The notes: generated by a model from the sequence alone, not told the origin. DNA of 64,000 nucleotides from Streptomyces albogriseolus (GCA_014650475.1 BMVA01000005.1:342725-406724); one strand, 5' to 3'. Counted from the stretch's first letter, positions 24,950 to 35,902 are shown. Program-made: numbers and translations.

Positions 24950-26617
24950 ATGGCGCTGCCGGGCCGCACCGGACGACCTGCCTCCGCGCTCGCCCCCACC
25001 TCGCACGAGGCCGAACTGCGCACCGCCGCCCGCCTTGTGTCACGCCGTCGCTTCCTGACCGTCACCGCCGCGGCAGCCGCCCTCGCCTTCTCCACCGGCC
25101 TCCCGGCGCGCGGCGCGTTCGCCGCGCCCCGGCTCGACACGGCGCGCATCACCGAGGACCCGTTCACCCTCGGCGTCGCCTCCGGCGACCCGCTGCCGGA
25201 CTCGGTGCTGATCTGGACCCGGCTCGCCCCGGCGCCGTTCACGCCGGACGGCGGTCTGGGGCAGCAGCGGGCGGAGGTGGCCTGGGAGGTCGCGCTCGAC
25301 GCGTCCTTCGCCCTGGTGGTCCGCACCGGCACCGCCCTCGCCCACCCCGAGTACGCGCACAGCGTCCGCGTCGACGTACGGGGCCTCGCCCCGGCGACGA
25401 CCTACCACTACCGCTTCCGCACCGGCGCCTGGATCAGCCCCCCGGGCCGTACCCGCACGGCGCCCGCCGCCGGCGACGACGTGACGCGGCTGCGGCTGGC
25501 CGCGGTCGCCTGCCAGGCGTACCACGACGGCTACTACACCGTGCACCGGCATCTGGCGCGGGAGGACGTCGACGTGGTGTTCCACCTCGGCGACTACCTC
25601 TACGAGTACGCCGTCGACTCCGCCGGCGGAGCCCGGGGTTACACGGACCGGGTACTGCCGTCCGTGTTCAACCGGGAGACGGCGACCCTCGCGGACTACC
25701 GGATGCGGTACGCGCTCTACAAGAGCGACCCGGACCTGCGGGCCGCGCACGCCGCGCATCCCTTCGTCGTCACCTGGGACGACCACGAGACGGAGAACAA
25801 CTACGCGGCCGAGCACGACGAGAACGGCAGCGACCCCGCGCTGTTCCTGGCCCGCCGGGCCGCCGCCTACCGCGCCTACTGGGAGAACCAGCCGCTGCGC
25901 GCGGGACAGCTCCCCGACGGGCCCGACGCCCAGCTGTACCGCCGCCTGCACTGGGGCACCCTCGCCCAGTTCGACGTCCTCGACACCCGCCAGTACCGCT
26001 CCGACCAGGCCTACGACGACAACCCGCACGTGCCGGGACCGGAGTCGGACGACCCTGCGCGCACCCTCACCGGGGACGCCCAGGAGCGCTGGCTGCTCGA
26101 CGGATGGGCGTCCTCCGCCGCGCTGTGGAACGTGATGCCCCAGCAGGTGTGCTTCTCCCAGCGCCGGCTGGACCTCAACGCCGAGGCCAAGCTGTCCATG
26201 GACTCCTGGGACGGCTACCGCGCGAGCCGCGGCCGGCTCGTCGCCGGGGCGAAGGCGGCCGGCGTCGACAACTGGCTGGTGCTCACCGGCGACGTCCACG
26301 TGGCCTACGCCTTCGACGTCAAGGACGACTTCGACGACCCCGCCTCCGCCACCGTCGGCACGGAACTCACCTGCACCTCCGTCGCCAGCGGCCGCGACGG
26401 GACCGAGCGCCCGGCCAACTGGGACACCTACATGAAGGCCAACCCGCACCTGCGGTTCTACGACGGCCGGCGCGGCTACCTGCGGGTGGAGCTGAACCGG
26501 GAGAACGCCCGCGCCGACTTCCGGACCGTGCCCGCGGTGACCACGCCGGGCGCGGAGGTGTCCACGGCGGCCTCCTTCGTGACGGAGGCAGGCGCGCCCG
26601 GTCTGACGCCCGTGTGA
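24950..26617 (+). CDS. phoD: Alkaline phosphatase D (PhoD) family protein, Tat-exported
   Basis: 555 residues; the ATG follows GAGAGGACACCAG. The signal sequence contains the twin-arginine motif SRRRFLTVTAAAAAL, with likely cleavage after GAFA-A near residue 58. Then comes a PhoD N-terminal Ig-like domain (FTLGVASGDPLPDSVLIWTR) and the phosphatase core with VFHLGDYLYEY, TWDDHETENNYAAE, VLTGDVHVAYAFDV and VGTELTCTSVASG, which hold the Fe/Ca ligands. It hydrolyses phosphomonoesters and phosphodiesters outside the cell to supply phosphate. Several PhoD paralogues are usual in Streptomyces. No convincing PHO box was found upstream. Confidence 0.93.
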   Translation: MALPGRTGRPASALAPTSHEAELRTAARLVSRRRFLTVTAAAAALAFSTGLPARGAFAAPRLDTARITEDPFTLGVASGDPLPDSVLIWTRLAPAPFTPDGGLGQQRAEVAWEVALDASFALVVRTGTALAHPEYAHSVRVDVRGLAPATTYHYRFRTGAWISPPGRTRTAPAAGDDVTRLRLAAVACQAYHDGYYTVHRHLAREDVDVVFHLGDYLYEYAVDSAGGARGYTDRVLPSVFNRETATLADYRMRYALYKSDPDLRAAHAAHPFVVTWDDHETENNYAAEHDENGSDPALFLARRAAAYRAYWENQPLRAGQLPDGPDAQLYRRLHWGTLAQFDVLDTRQYRSDQAYDDNPHVPGPESDDPARTLTGDAQERWLLDGWASSAALWNVMPQQVCFSQRRLDLNAEAKLSMDSWDGYRASRGRLVAGAKAAGVDNWLVLTGDVHVAYAFDVKDDFDDPASATVGTELTCTSVASGRDGTERPANWDTYMKANPHLRFYDGRRGYLRVELNRENARADFRTVPAVTTPGAEVSTAASFVTEAGAPGLTPV

Positions 26618-26772
26618 CGTCACCCGTCCGATCCCGCCCGCCTCCTGCACACGGGGCCCGTCGCGGTATCGAACGTGCGAATTCCGGCGTGTCCTGACAT
26701 CCCATCGGGTGGACCGGGCAAGGACACGGTCTCCGCGACAGCTACGTCGCCCAACGAATGGAGACGTACCGA

Positions 26773-28140
26773 ATGGTCCTCAGACACGCCCGGACCGCGC
26801 GCCGCTCGGCGCTCGTGGCCCTCGGCGCCCTCGTTCTCGCCGGACTCCCCTGCGCCGCGGCGGCCGACGCCTCCCCCGCCGGGGGGCCCGCGCCCGGGGC
26901 GGCCCAGACCCTCGGCGCCGACCGGCCCTCCCCCCATCTGCTCAGCGCCCTCCAGCGCGACCTGAAGCTCGACGAGGATCAGGCGTCCGCGCGCCTGGTC
27001 AACGAGGCCGAGGCGGGCACCCGCGCCGGCCGGCTGCGCATCGTGCTGGGCGAGCGGTACGCGGGCGCCTGGCTGCGGGGCGCGACCGCCGACGAGCTGA
27101 CGGTGGCGACCACCGACGCCGAGGACGTGGCGGCCATCGAGGCCGAGGGCGCCACCGCGCAGGTGGTCGAGCGGCCCCTGGCGGCGCTGCAGACGGCGAA
27201 GGAGAAGCTGGACGCGGCCGGCCGCGTCTCCACCCTCGACACGCCCGTCTGGTACGTCGACGTGGTGAGGAACCAGGTCGTGGTGCAGGCCGTCGACCAG
27301 GCCGCGGGCACCGCCTTCGTGGAGGCCGCGGGCGTGGCGGGCGAGGACGTCGGCATCCGTCTGGCGCCCGAACGGCCCCGGCTGCTGCAGGACATCACCG
27401 GCGGCGACGCGTACTACATCAACGACTCGGCCCGCTGCTCCGTCGGCTTCTCCGTCACCAAGGGCGCTCAGGGCGGCTTCGTGACGGCCGGCCACTGCGG
27501 CCGGGCGGGCGCGACCACCACCGGCTACGACCGCACCGCGCAGGGCACCTTCCAGGCATCCGAGTTCCCCGGGCGGGACATGGCGTGGGTGGCCGTCCAG
27601 AGCCAGTGGACGCCGACGCCCGACGTGAAGGCGGCGGACGGCCAGGAGGTCCAGGTCACCGGCTCGGCGCAGGCGCTCGTCGGGGCGTCGGTGTGCCGCT
27701 CCGGCTCCACCACGGGCTGGCACTGCGGAGTGATCGAGCAGCACAACGCGAGCGTCCGCTACCCGGAGGGCACGGTCAACGGGCTGACCCGGACGACGGT
27801 GTGCGCGGAACCGGGCGACTCCGGCGGTCCGTACGTGGCGGGCGCGCAGGCGCAGGGCGTCACCTCCGGCGGCTCCGGGAACTGCACCAGCGGCGGCACC
27901 ACGTTCTACCAGCCGGTCAACCCGATCCTCTCCGAGCACGGGCTGACCCTGACCACGGCGGCCGCGCAGGCCGCGCCCCAGGAGCAGGCGGGCGGAGCCC
28001 AGGCGTGGACCGCCGGCCGGGTCTACGAGACGGGCGCCGTCGTCACCCGCGACGGGGTGACGTACCAGTGCCTGCAGACCCACCAGGCGCAGGGCGCGTG
28101 GGCGCCCGCCGGGACGCCGGCGCTGTGGCAGGCTCTCTGA
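26773..28140 (+). CDS. Streptogrisin-like S1 protease with chitin-binding tail
   Basis: 455 residues; the ATG at 26773 is placed by GGAG 9 nt upstream. There is a signal peptide (residues about 1-33) and an alpha-lytic-protease-type prodomain (about 50-190, needed for folding). The S1 catalytic domain has His241 (TAGHCG), Asp269 (GRDMAWV) and Ser350 (GDSGGP). After an Ala/Gln linker the last ~45 residues, WTAGRVYETGAVVTRDGVTY through APAGTPALWQAL, form a small CBM5/12-type carbohydrate-binding domain as in streptogrisin C. The mature enzyme should be an extracellular endopeptidase tethered to chitin-like polymers. It is likely processed in two steps (signal, then pro-region). Confidence 0.93.
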   Translation: MVLRHARTARRSALVALGALVLAGLPCAAAADASPAGGPAPGAAQTLGADRPSPHLLSALQRDLKLDEDQASARLVNEAEAGTRAGRLRIVLGERYAGAWLRGATADELTVATTDAEDVAAIEAEGATAQVVERPLAALQTAKEKLDAAGRVSTLDTPVWYVDVVRNQVVVQAVDQAAGTAFVEAAGVAGEDVGIRLAPERPRLLQDITGGDAYYINDSARCSVGFSVTKGAQGGFVTAGHCGRAGATTTGYDRTAQGTFQASEFPGRDMAWVAVQSQWTPTPDVKAADGQEVQVTGSAQALVGASVCRSGSTTGWHCGVIEQHNASVRYPEGTVNGLTRTTVCAEPGDSGGPYVAGAQAQGVTSGGSGNCTSGGTTFYQPVNPILSEHGLTLTTAAAQAAPQEQAGGAQAWTAGRVYETGAVVTRDGVTYQCLQTHQAQGAWAPAGTPALWQAL

Positions 28141-28264
28141 CGCAGCGGACGCCATTCCGCAGGTCCGGTGCTCTTCGGCGAGCAGCACGTACGCGGTGGA
28201 CACGGAAAGGTCGTTCGAGCGGAAGCGGTGGTGCGGGCGGCGGCTGGCGCGGTGCCCGGGCAGG

Positions 28265-28481
28265 AGGCCCCGGCGTCGTAGAAGAAGCGGACCGCCTCCG
28301 GTCCGCGCAGGGCGAGGGCGGGGCGGCCCATGATCCGGGTGCGGACCACGGAGCCGGACGCGTCGCGCATCCGGTCGGGGAGCCAGGCGTACCTCTCGGC
28401 GAGGAGCGGCAGGGTGCGGTCGATCAGAGGGCGGCTGAGTGGTCCATGGCGGGCGGGTGCCCGCAGGTCCTGCCCGGACAC
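28265..28481 (-). pseudogene. 5' remnant of a CYP152-type cytochrome P450 gene
   Basis: About 72 codons read as a P450 N-terminus: PLIDRTLPLLAERYAWLPDR, then VVRTRIMGRPALALRGPEAV and RFFYDAGA. This matches the start of CYP152 family fatty-acid peroxygenases (residues ~10-85 of ~420). Beyond FYDAGA the reading frame turns into arginine/threonine nonsense and no heme-binding cysteine region follows; the protease gene lies there instead. It is best read as a truncated relic, cut at or near base 28265. No transposase or repeat marks the breakpoint. Confidence 0.75.
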
Positions 28482-28588
28482 CCTGCGCGGCCCCCGCCCC
28501 GCCGTGCCGGCGGTGTCACGCTCCGTAGTTCACTCGATCGCACCAGGCGACCGTGCCGTCCGCCGCTGTGCGGGTGAGGGTGTGGGGC

Positions 28589-29554
28589 ATGAGTAGCCCC
28601 ATATCCCGGAAGTGGGAGCACGCCGTCGTGACCGGCGGCGCCGGATTCGTCGGCTCCCATCTGTGCAAGGCCCTGCTCGACGCGGGCGCCGCCGTGACCT
28701 GCGTGGACGATCTCAGCACCGGACGGCCCGAGAACGTCGCCCCGCTGCTCGACCGGCCGGGGTTCACCCTGGTGCAGGCCGACGTGGCCCAGGAGCTGCC
28801 GGTGCGCAGGCGGCCCGACCTGGTGCTGCACTTCGCCTCCCCCGCGTCCCCCGCGGACTACCTGCGGCTGCCGCTGCACACCATGGAGACGGGCAGCGCC
28901 GGCACCCGCAACGCCCTGACGCTCGCCCATGAGTCGGAGGCCCGGTTCGTGCTGGCGTCGACGTCGGAGGTGTACGGCGACCCGCAGCAGAACCCGCAGG
29001 ACGAGCGGTACTGGGGCAACGTCAACCCGGTCGGCCCGCGCAGCGTGTACGACGAGGCCAAGCGGTTCGGCGAGGCCCTGACCACCGCGCACGCGGAGAC
29101 GTACGGCACGGACACCTGCATCGTCCGGCTGTTCAACACGTACGGCCCCGGCATGCGCGGCCACGACGGCCGGGCGGTGCCCACCTTCGTGCGGCAGGCA
29201 CTGGCCGGTGAGCCGCTCACCGTGACCGGTGACGGCCGCCAGACCCGTTCGCTGTGCTACGTCGACGACACCGTCGCCGGCATCCTCGCCGCCGCCGCCC
29301 ACGGCATGCGCGGCCCCGTCAACATCGGCAACCCCGCCGAGATCAGCATGCTCGGCCTGGCCCGCCTGGTGGTGGCCCTGGCGGGTTCCTCCTCCGAGGT
29401 GCGCTACATCGAGCGTCCCGTGGACGACCCGGCCGTGCGCTGCCCCGACATCACGCTGGCCCGCGACAAGCTCGGCTGGGAGCCGCGGGTGGGCGCCGAG
29501 GAGGGCCTGCGCCGCACGATCGACTGGTTCCGCGCCGAGGCGGCCCGCGGCTGA
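28589..29554 (+). CDS. NAD-dependent epimerase/dehydratase, UDP-glucuronate decarboxylase-like
   Basis: 321 residues from the ATG at 28589, 8 nt after GAGGG. Extended SDR fold: VVTGGAGFVGSHLCKALLDA (NAD loop), VDDLSTG, HFASPASPADYLRLPLHTM, then Ser/Thr of ASTSEVYGDP and the YxxxK pair in SVYDEAKRFGEAL. The ASPASP..Y segment and YDEAKR are hallmarks of the UDP-glucuronic acid decarboxylase (UXS) branch, which makes UDP-xylose. A related 4,6-dehydratase or a heptose epimerase role cannot be excluded. It is the first gene of the sugar cluster; the carbamoyltransferase gene follows 73 nt later. Confidence 0.85.
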   Translation: MSSPISRKWEHAVVTGGAGFVGSHLCKALLDAGAAVTCVDDLSTGRPENVAPLLDRPGFTLVQADVAQELPVRRRPDLVLHFASPASPADYLRLPLHTMETGSAGTRNALTLAHESEARFVLASTSEVYGDPQQNPQDERYWGNVNPVGPRSVYDEAKRFGEALTTAHAETYGTDTCIVRLFNTYGPGMRGHDGRAVPTFVRQALAGEPLTVTGDGRQTRSLCYVDDTVAGILAAAAHGMRGPVNIGNPAEISMLGLARLVVALAGSSSEVRYIERPVDDPAVRCPDITLARDKLGWEPRVGAEEGLRRTIDWFRAEAARG

Positions 29555-29627
29555 GCGGCCCGCCCCGCCGGCCCCTGGACCAGGCGGCCGATCCGGCCGC
29601 CGCCCCCACGCGAAAGGTCCGTCCGCC

Positions 29628-31312
<1,685 letters not shown>

Positions 31313-31316
<4 letters not shown>

Positions 31317-32374
31317 CCGGTCCTGCCGCTCCCGCCGGGGAGTACGCGGTGGTGGTGCCGACCCTGGGCCGCCCGTCGCTCGCGGCGTGCCTGCGGGCGC
31401 TGGCCGAGTCGGAGGGGCCGCGTCCGGCGCGGGTCGTGCTGGTGGACGACCGCCGGGACCCGGCCGTGCCGCTCACCGCGTCCGTGCCGCCCGCCCTGCG
31501 GTCCCGCACCGTCGTGGTGCGCGGCGGGGCGCGCGGCCCGGCCGCCGCACGCAACGCCGGGTGGCGGGCCGCCGGGGACGCGCCGTGGATCGTCTTCCTC
31601 GACGACGACGTGGTGCCGGGACCCGCCTGGGCCGACGACCTCGCGCTCGACCTCGCCGGGGCGAGCGTGGCGACCGCCGGGATCAGCGCGCGCGTCGAGG
31701 TGCCGCTGCCCGTGGACCGGGCGCCCACCGACTGGGAGCGCAACGTCGCGGGCCTGGCCGGGGCGCGCTGGATCACCGCCGACATGGCGTACCGGCGCAA
31801 GGCGCTGGCGGCCGTCGGCGGCTTCGACGAACGGTTCCGCCGTGCCTTCCGGGAGGACGCGGACCTGGCGCTGCGGGTGCTCGACGCCGGCTGGACGCTC
31901 GCGGAGGGACGCCGTACGACCACGCATCCGGTACGGCCCGCCGACCGGTGGGTCTCCGTGCGGCTCCAGGCGGGCAACGCGGACGACGTGCTGATGACGC
32001 GGCTGCACGGGCGGGACTGGTGGCGGCGGGCCGGCGCGCCCCGCGGCCGTCTCCCGCTGCACCTGGCGGTGACCTCGGCCGGGCTCGCGGCGGCGGTGTG
32101 CGCGCTGACCGGGCGCCCGCGCGCCGCGTCGGCGTGCGCCGCCGGGTGGCTCGCCGGGACCGCCGAGTTCGCCCTGGCCCGGATCCGGCCCGGTCCGCGC
32201 ACCCGGGACGAGATCGTCACCATGGCCCTCACCAGCGCGCTCGTCCCGCCGGCCGCGGCCTGGCACTGGCTGCGCGGGCAGGTGCGGCACCGCGTCACGC
32301 CCGCCCACCGCCACCGGGCCGTTCCCCCGTCGCCCTCCGCCGCGGCGCCGGCCGGCGAACGGATGCCGACATGA
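31313..32374 (+). CDS. Glycosyltransferase family 2
   Basis: 353 residues; the start overlaps the carbamoyltransferase stop (ATGA) after GGAGGTGTCCCG. The GT-A fold is clear: EYAVVVPTLGRPSLAACLRA, RGPAAARNAGWRAAGDAPW, the metal-binding IVFLDDDVVPGP and the acceptor-side FREDADLALRVLDAGW (ED). Two weak hydrophobic segments near residues 245-290 suggest membrane association. It transfers an activated sugar, donor unknown. Its neighbours imply a heptose, xylose or carbamoylated sugar. The C-terminal ~40 residues are Pro/Ala-rich and probably disordered. Confidence 0.9.
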
Positions 32375-32515
32375 CACGCCGGCCCTCCCCGCCCCGGCCC
32401 GCGACGGGCCCCGGCGGGCGCCGCGCGCATGCTCCCGGCCGCAGCCGCGGCCGGAACCCGATCCGCGGACGGCGGTGTCGGCACCCCGGCCGCGACCGAT
32501 CACGGAGGTGAGCCC

Positions 32516-33763
32516 ATGACCGCGGACTTCGCCCCTGTCCCCCCGGGCGTGCTGTCGATCGCGCTCGTCTCGGAACACGCGAGTCCCCTCGCCGCGCTCG
32601 GCGGGGTGGACGCCGGAGGCCAGAACGTCCACGTCGCCGCCCTGGCCACGGCGCTCGCCGGCCGCGGACACCGGGTCACGGTCCACACCCGCCGCGACGC
32701 ACCCGGTCTGCCGGACCGGGTGCGGCTGAGCGAGCGGGTGGAGGTCCACCACGTCACCGCCGGGCCCCCCGAACCGGTGCCCAAGGACCGGCTGCTGCCG
32801 TACATGGACGCGTTCGCGCGCGTGCTCGTCCGGGAGTGGCGGGCCCGCACCCCGGACGTGGTGCACTCCCACTACTGGATGTCCGGGCTGGCCTCGCTGG
32901 GCGCGGCCCGGGAGGTGGGCCTGCCGCTGCTGCACACGTTCCACGCGCTGGGCACGGTGAAGCGGCGCCACCAACGGGACGCCGACACCAGCCCGCCGGA
33001 GCGGATCGGCTGCGAGACCGAGGTGGGGCTCGGCTGCGACCGGGTCGTCGCCACCTGCCGTGACGAGGTCGCCGAGCTGGTCCGGATGGGCGTGCCCGCG
33101 GACCGGATCGGCGTCGTGCCCTGCGGTGTGGACACCGAGCGGTTCACGCCGGTGGGCCCGCGCTGGGCGCGCGGCCCGTACCGCCACCGGCTGGTGCAGC
33201 TGGGGCGGCTGGTGCCGCGCAAGGGGGCGGCCGTGTCGGTGGCCGCGCTGGCCCTGCTGCCCGGAACCGAGCTGCTCGTGGCGGGCGGGCCTCCCGCGGA
33301 GCGGCTGGACGACGACCCGGAGGTGCGCCGGCTGCGCGCGGTCGCGCGGGACGCCGGGGTCGCCGACCGGGTGCGGTTCCTGGGCGGGGTGGACGCCGAG
33401 CGCGTGCCGGCGCTGCTGCGCTCCGCCGACGTGGTGCTCTGCCCCGCCGACTACGAGCCGTTCGGCATCGTCCCGCTCGAGGCCATGGCCTGCGGCCGTC
33501 CCGTGGTGGCCAGCGCGGTCGGCGGCCAGCTCGACACGGTCGCCGACCCGGCCACCGGACGGCTGGTGCCGCCCGGCGACCCCGAGGCTCTGGCCGCCGC
33601 CGTGGCGAGCCTGCTCGCCGACCCGGCCGGCCGCGAGGCCTGCGGGGTGGCGGGCCGCCGCCGGGTGCTCGCCCGTTACGGGTGGGCGCGAGTCGCCGCC
33701 GCCACGGAGGCGGCCTACTGCGAGGTCCTCGACAGCGAGCCGGCCGTGACCAGGACCGGCTGA
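32516..33763 (+). CDS. Glycosyltransferase family 4
   Basis: 415 residues from the ATG at 32516, after GGAGGTGAGCCC. GT-B fold: the N-domain has LGGVDAGGQNVHVAALATAL and DVVHSHYWMSGLASLG, as in sucrose-synthase/MshA-like enzymes. The C-domain has LVQLGRLVPRKGAAVSVAAL and the E-x7-E motif in DYEPFGIVPLEAMACGRPVV. It is a retaining enzyme that uses a nucleotide sugar. It is separated from the GT2 gene by 141 nt, which contain no convincing gene. Together with GT2 it would assemble a short glycan or glycolipid. Confidence 0.92.
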   Translation: MTADFAPVPPGVLSIALVSEHASPLAALGGVDAGGQNVHVAALATALAGRGHRVTVHTRRDAPGLPDRVRLSERVEVHHVTAGPPEPVPKDRLLPYMDAFARVLVREWRARTPDVVHSHYWMSGLASLGAAREVGLPLLHTFHALGTVKRRHQRDADTSPPERIGCETEVGLGCDRVVATCRDEVAELVRMGVPADRIGVVPCGVDTERFTPVGPRWARGPYRHRLVQLGRLVPRKGAAVSVAALALLPGTELLVAGGPPAERLDDDPEVRRLRAVARDAGVADRVRFLGGVDAERVPALLRSADVVLCPADYEPFGIVPLEAMACGRPVVASAVGGQLDTVADPATGRLVPPGDPEALAAAVASLLADPAGREACGVAGRRRVLARYGWARVAAATEAAYCEVLDSEPAVTRTG

Positions 33764-33813
33764 ACCGCAGGCCCGACCGGGCCGCAGACGTCCGACGTTG
33801 GAAGGAGGTGCGG

Positions 33814-33858
33814 GTGCCGTCGCCGTCCCCCGAGGGCGGCGCGCCCGACACGCCATGA
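33814..33858 (+). CDS. Putative 14-codon leader peptide overlapping the gmhA start
   Basis: GTG at 33814 stands 5 nt after GGAAGGAGG, the best ribosome binding site of the cluster, but its frame (VPSPSPEGGAPDTP) stops after 14 codons. The TGA stop (33856-33858) overlaps the ATG of gmhA (33855) in an ATGA. No other in-frame start for gmhA exists between the ribosome binding site and 33855, and gmhA has no site of its own. Translation of gmhA therefore probably depends on reading this mini-ORF. The proline-rich content (4 Pro, two in SPSP) could slow ribosomes. The peptide itself may have no function. Confidence 0.45.
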   Translation: MPSPSPEGGAPDTP

Positions 33859-34481
33859 CCGAACACCCCGCTCTCGACGCCGCCCGTCTGCACTGCCGGT
33901 CCCTCCAGGACGCCCTCGACGGGCTCGGCCGGCACGGTCTGCCGCGGATCGCGGACTGGGGCGGCCGGCTCGCCTCCGTCCTCACCGGCGGCGGCCGGCT
34001 GCTGGCCGCGGGCAACGGCGGCAGCGCCGCCCAGGCCCAGCACCTCACCGCCGAGCTGGTCGGCCGCTACCGCAGCGAGCGGCCCGCCTACTCGGCGCTC
34101 GCCCTGCACGCGGAGACCTCCAGCGTCACCGCCATCGGCAACGACTACGGCTTCGACCACGTCTACGCCCGTCAGGTGGCCGCGCACGGACGCCCCGGCG
34201 ACGTGCTGATGCTGCTGTCCACGTCGGGACGCAGCGCCAACCTGATCGCCGCCGCGGTGGCGGCCCGGCGGGCCGGGCTCGGAGTGTGGGCGCTGACCGG
34301 TCCCGGCCCCAACCCGCTGATGGAGGCGGCCGACGAGAGCCTGTGCGTGGCGGCGGCCTCGACCGCGACCGTGCAGGAGATCCATCTGGTCGCCGTGCAC
34401 CTGCTCTGCGAGTGTTTCGACGCCGCCGTGGCCGCGCCACCGGCGCGGACCGTGGCGGCCGTTCCCGGGAGGCTGACATGA
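33855..34481 (+). CDS. gmhA: Sedoheptulose-7-phosphate isomerase (GmhA-like SIS protein)
   Basis: 208 residues from the ATG at 33855, coupled to the mini-ORF described separately. SIS domain: LLAAGNGGSAAQAQHLTAEL, the ligand-binding serines in DVLMLLSTSGRSANLIAAAV, and the family motif QEIHLVAVHLLCECFD near the C-terminus with the catalytic Glu/His. RYRSERPAYSALALHAETSS and AIGNDYGFDHVYARQV are typical of GmhA rather than DiaA. It converts sedoheptulose 7-phosphate to D-glycero-D-manno-heptose 7-phosphate. The next gene, HldE-like, overlaps by ATGA and takes the product. Confidence 0.92.
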   Translation: MTEHPALDAARLHCRSLQDALDGLGRHGLPRIADWGGRLASVLTGGGRLLAAGNGGSAAQAQHLTAELVGRYRSERPAYSALALHAETSSVTAIGNDYGFDHVYARQVAAHGRPGDVLMLLSTSGRSANLIAAAVAARRAGLGVWALTGPGPNPLMEAADESLCVAAASTATVQEIHLVAVHLLCECFDAAVAAPPARTVAAVPGRLT

Positions 34482-35893
34482 CCGGACCCGAACCGCTGGT
34501 GGTGGTGGGCGACGTCCTGCTCGACGAGGACATCGAAGGGGTCGCCACCCGGCTGGCCCCCGACGCGCCCGCCCCGGTCGTCGACGTCACCGGGGACCAC
34601 AGGCACCCGGGCGGCGCCGGGCTGGCCGCCGCGCTCGCCGCGCGCGGCGGCCGGGACGTGGTCCTGGTGACCGCGCTCGGCGACGACCCCGCGAGCGAGG
34701 CCGTACGGCAGCAGCTCAGCGGGCGGGTACGGCTGCTGGAGCTGCCGCTGCACGGCACGCTGCCGGTGAAGACGCGCGTCCTGGCCGGCGGGCGGCCGCT
34801 GGTGCGCATCGACCGGGGCGGCGGGACGCCCGGCGAGCCGGACGAGGCGGTGCGGGAGGCGCTGGCGTGCGCGCACGCCGTCCTCGTCGCCGACTACGGC
34901 CGGCACACCGCCGGCGCGGTCCGCCCGCACCTGGAGGAGGCCGCCCGGCGCACCCCGCTGGTGTGGGACCCCCACCCCCGCGGCGAGGCGCCGGTGCCGG
35001 GGGCGCGGCTGGTCACCCCCAACGCGGGCGAGGCGATCGCGCTGTGCGCGGGCACGCCCGGCGTGTCGGGCGTGTCGCTGGGCGCCTTCGCCGAGCGCGG
35101 CACGGAACTCGCCGAGCGCTGGCGGGCGGCGGGCGTCGCCGTGACGCTCGGCGAGCGGGGTGTGCTGCTGACCCGGCCGGGCGGCGGCACGCCGATGCTG
35201 ATCCCGGCGCCGTTCCACGCGGACGGCGACCCGTGCGGTGCGGGCGACTGCTTCGCGGCGACGACGGTCGCCGCGCTGGCGGACGGGCTGCTGCCGGAGG
35301 AGGCGCTGCAGCGGGCGGTCGCCGAGGCCGCCGCGTTCGTCGCGGCGGGCGGCGCGGGCAACCCGGACCTCTGGCACACGCCGGTCCCCCCGGTCCCGGC
35401 GCAGGACCCGGCCGCCGACGCGTTCGAACTGGCGCGGGAGGTACGGGCGCGGGGCGGGACCGTGGTGGCCACGGGCGGCTGCTTCGACCTGGTGCACGCC
35501 GGTCACGTGGGCCTGCTGGAGAGCGCGCGGCGGATCGGCGACTGTCTGATCGTGTGCCTGAACTCCGACGACTCCGTCACCCGCCGCAAGGGCCCCGGCC
35601 GCCCCCTCACCCCGGCCACGGACCGCGCGAAGGTGCTGGCCGCGCTGGGCAGTGTGGACGCGGTGGTGATCTTCGAGGAGGACACCCCGGAGAGGGTGCT
35701 GGAGCGCCTTCGGCCGGATGTGTGGGTGAAGGGCGGGGACTATTCCGTCCAGGATCTGCCCGAGGCGCGGGCGCTGCGGGAGTGGGGTGGGCAGGCGGTG
35801 GTCCTGCCGTACCTGGACGGCCACTCGACGACGCTGCTTGCGCGGCGGGCCGCGGACGCGGTTTCGGTGGCTCTGAAGCCGACGGAGGGATGA
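34478..35893 (+). CDS. hldE: Bifunctional heptose-7-P kinase / heptose-1-P adenylyltransferase
   Basis: 471 residues; the start overlaps the gmhA stop (ATGA) after GGGAGG. Residues about 1-310 are a PfkB/ribokinase-like kinase (HPGGAGLAAALAARGG, catalytic loop GDPCGAGDCFAATTVAAL). Residues about 325-471 are a cytidylyltransferase-like domain with GGCFDLVHAGHVGLLESARR (HxGH) and DVWVKGGDYSVQDLPEA. This domain order is that of HldE/RfaE, which phosphorylates heptose 7-phosphate and later makes ADP-heptose. The intervening phosphatase GmhB is not in the window. HldE is typical of Gram-negative LPS synthesis; in Streptomyces it occurs in cell-surface or antibiotic sugar clusters. Confidence 0.92.
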   Translation: MTGPEPLVVVGDVLLDEDIEGVATRLAPDAPAPVVDVTGDHRHPGGAGLAAALAARGGRDVVLVTALGDDPASEAVRQQLSGRVRLLELPLHGTLPVKTRVLAGGRPLVRIDRGGGTPGEPDEAVREALACAHAVLVADYGRHTAGAVRPHLEEAARRTPLVWDPHPRGEAPVPGARLVTPNAGEAIALCAGTPGVSGVSLGAFAERGTELAERWRAAGVAVTLGERGVLLTRPGGGTPMLIPAPFHADGDPCGAGDCFAATTVAALADGLLPEEALQRAVAEAAAFVAAGGAGNPDLWHTPVPPVPAQDPAADAFELAREVRARGGTVVATGGCFDLVHAGHVGLLESARRIGDCLIVCLNSDDSVTRRKGPGRPLTPATDRAKVLAALGSVDAVVIFEEDTPERVLERLRPDVWVKGGDYSVQDLPEARALREWGGQAVVLPYLDGHSTTLLARRAADAVSVALKPTEG

Positions 35894-35902
35894 GCGCCCT
35901 AC

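Noticed and set aside
26620-28203. Minus-strand ORF opposite the S1 protease gene beginning MSTAYVLLAEEHRTC
   Set aside because: It is antisense to a protease with complete triad and prodomain; only its first few residues look non-random, and these lie in the relic region.
32371-32511. 46-codon Arg/Pro-rich ORF whose ATG overlaps the GT2 stop (ATGA) and which ends just before GT4
   Set aside because: The spacing is suggestive, but there is no ribosome binding site, the composition is that of noncoding high-GC DNA, and no domain is seen.
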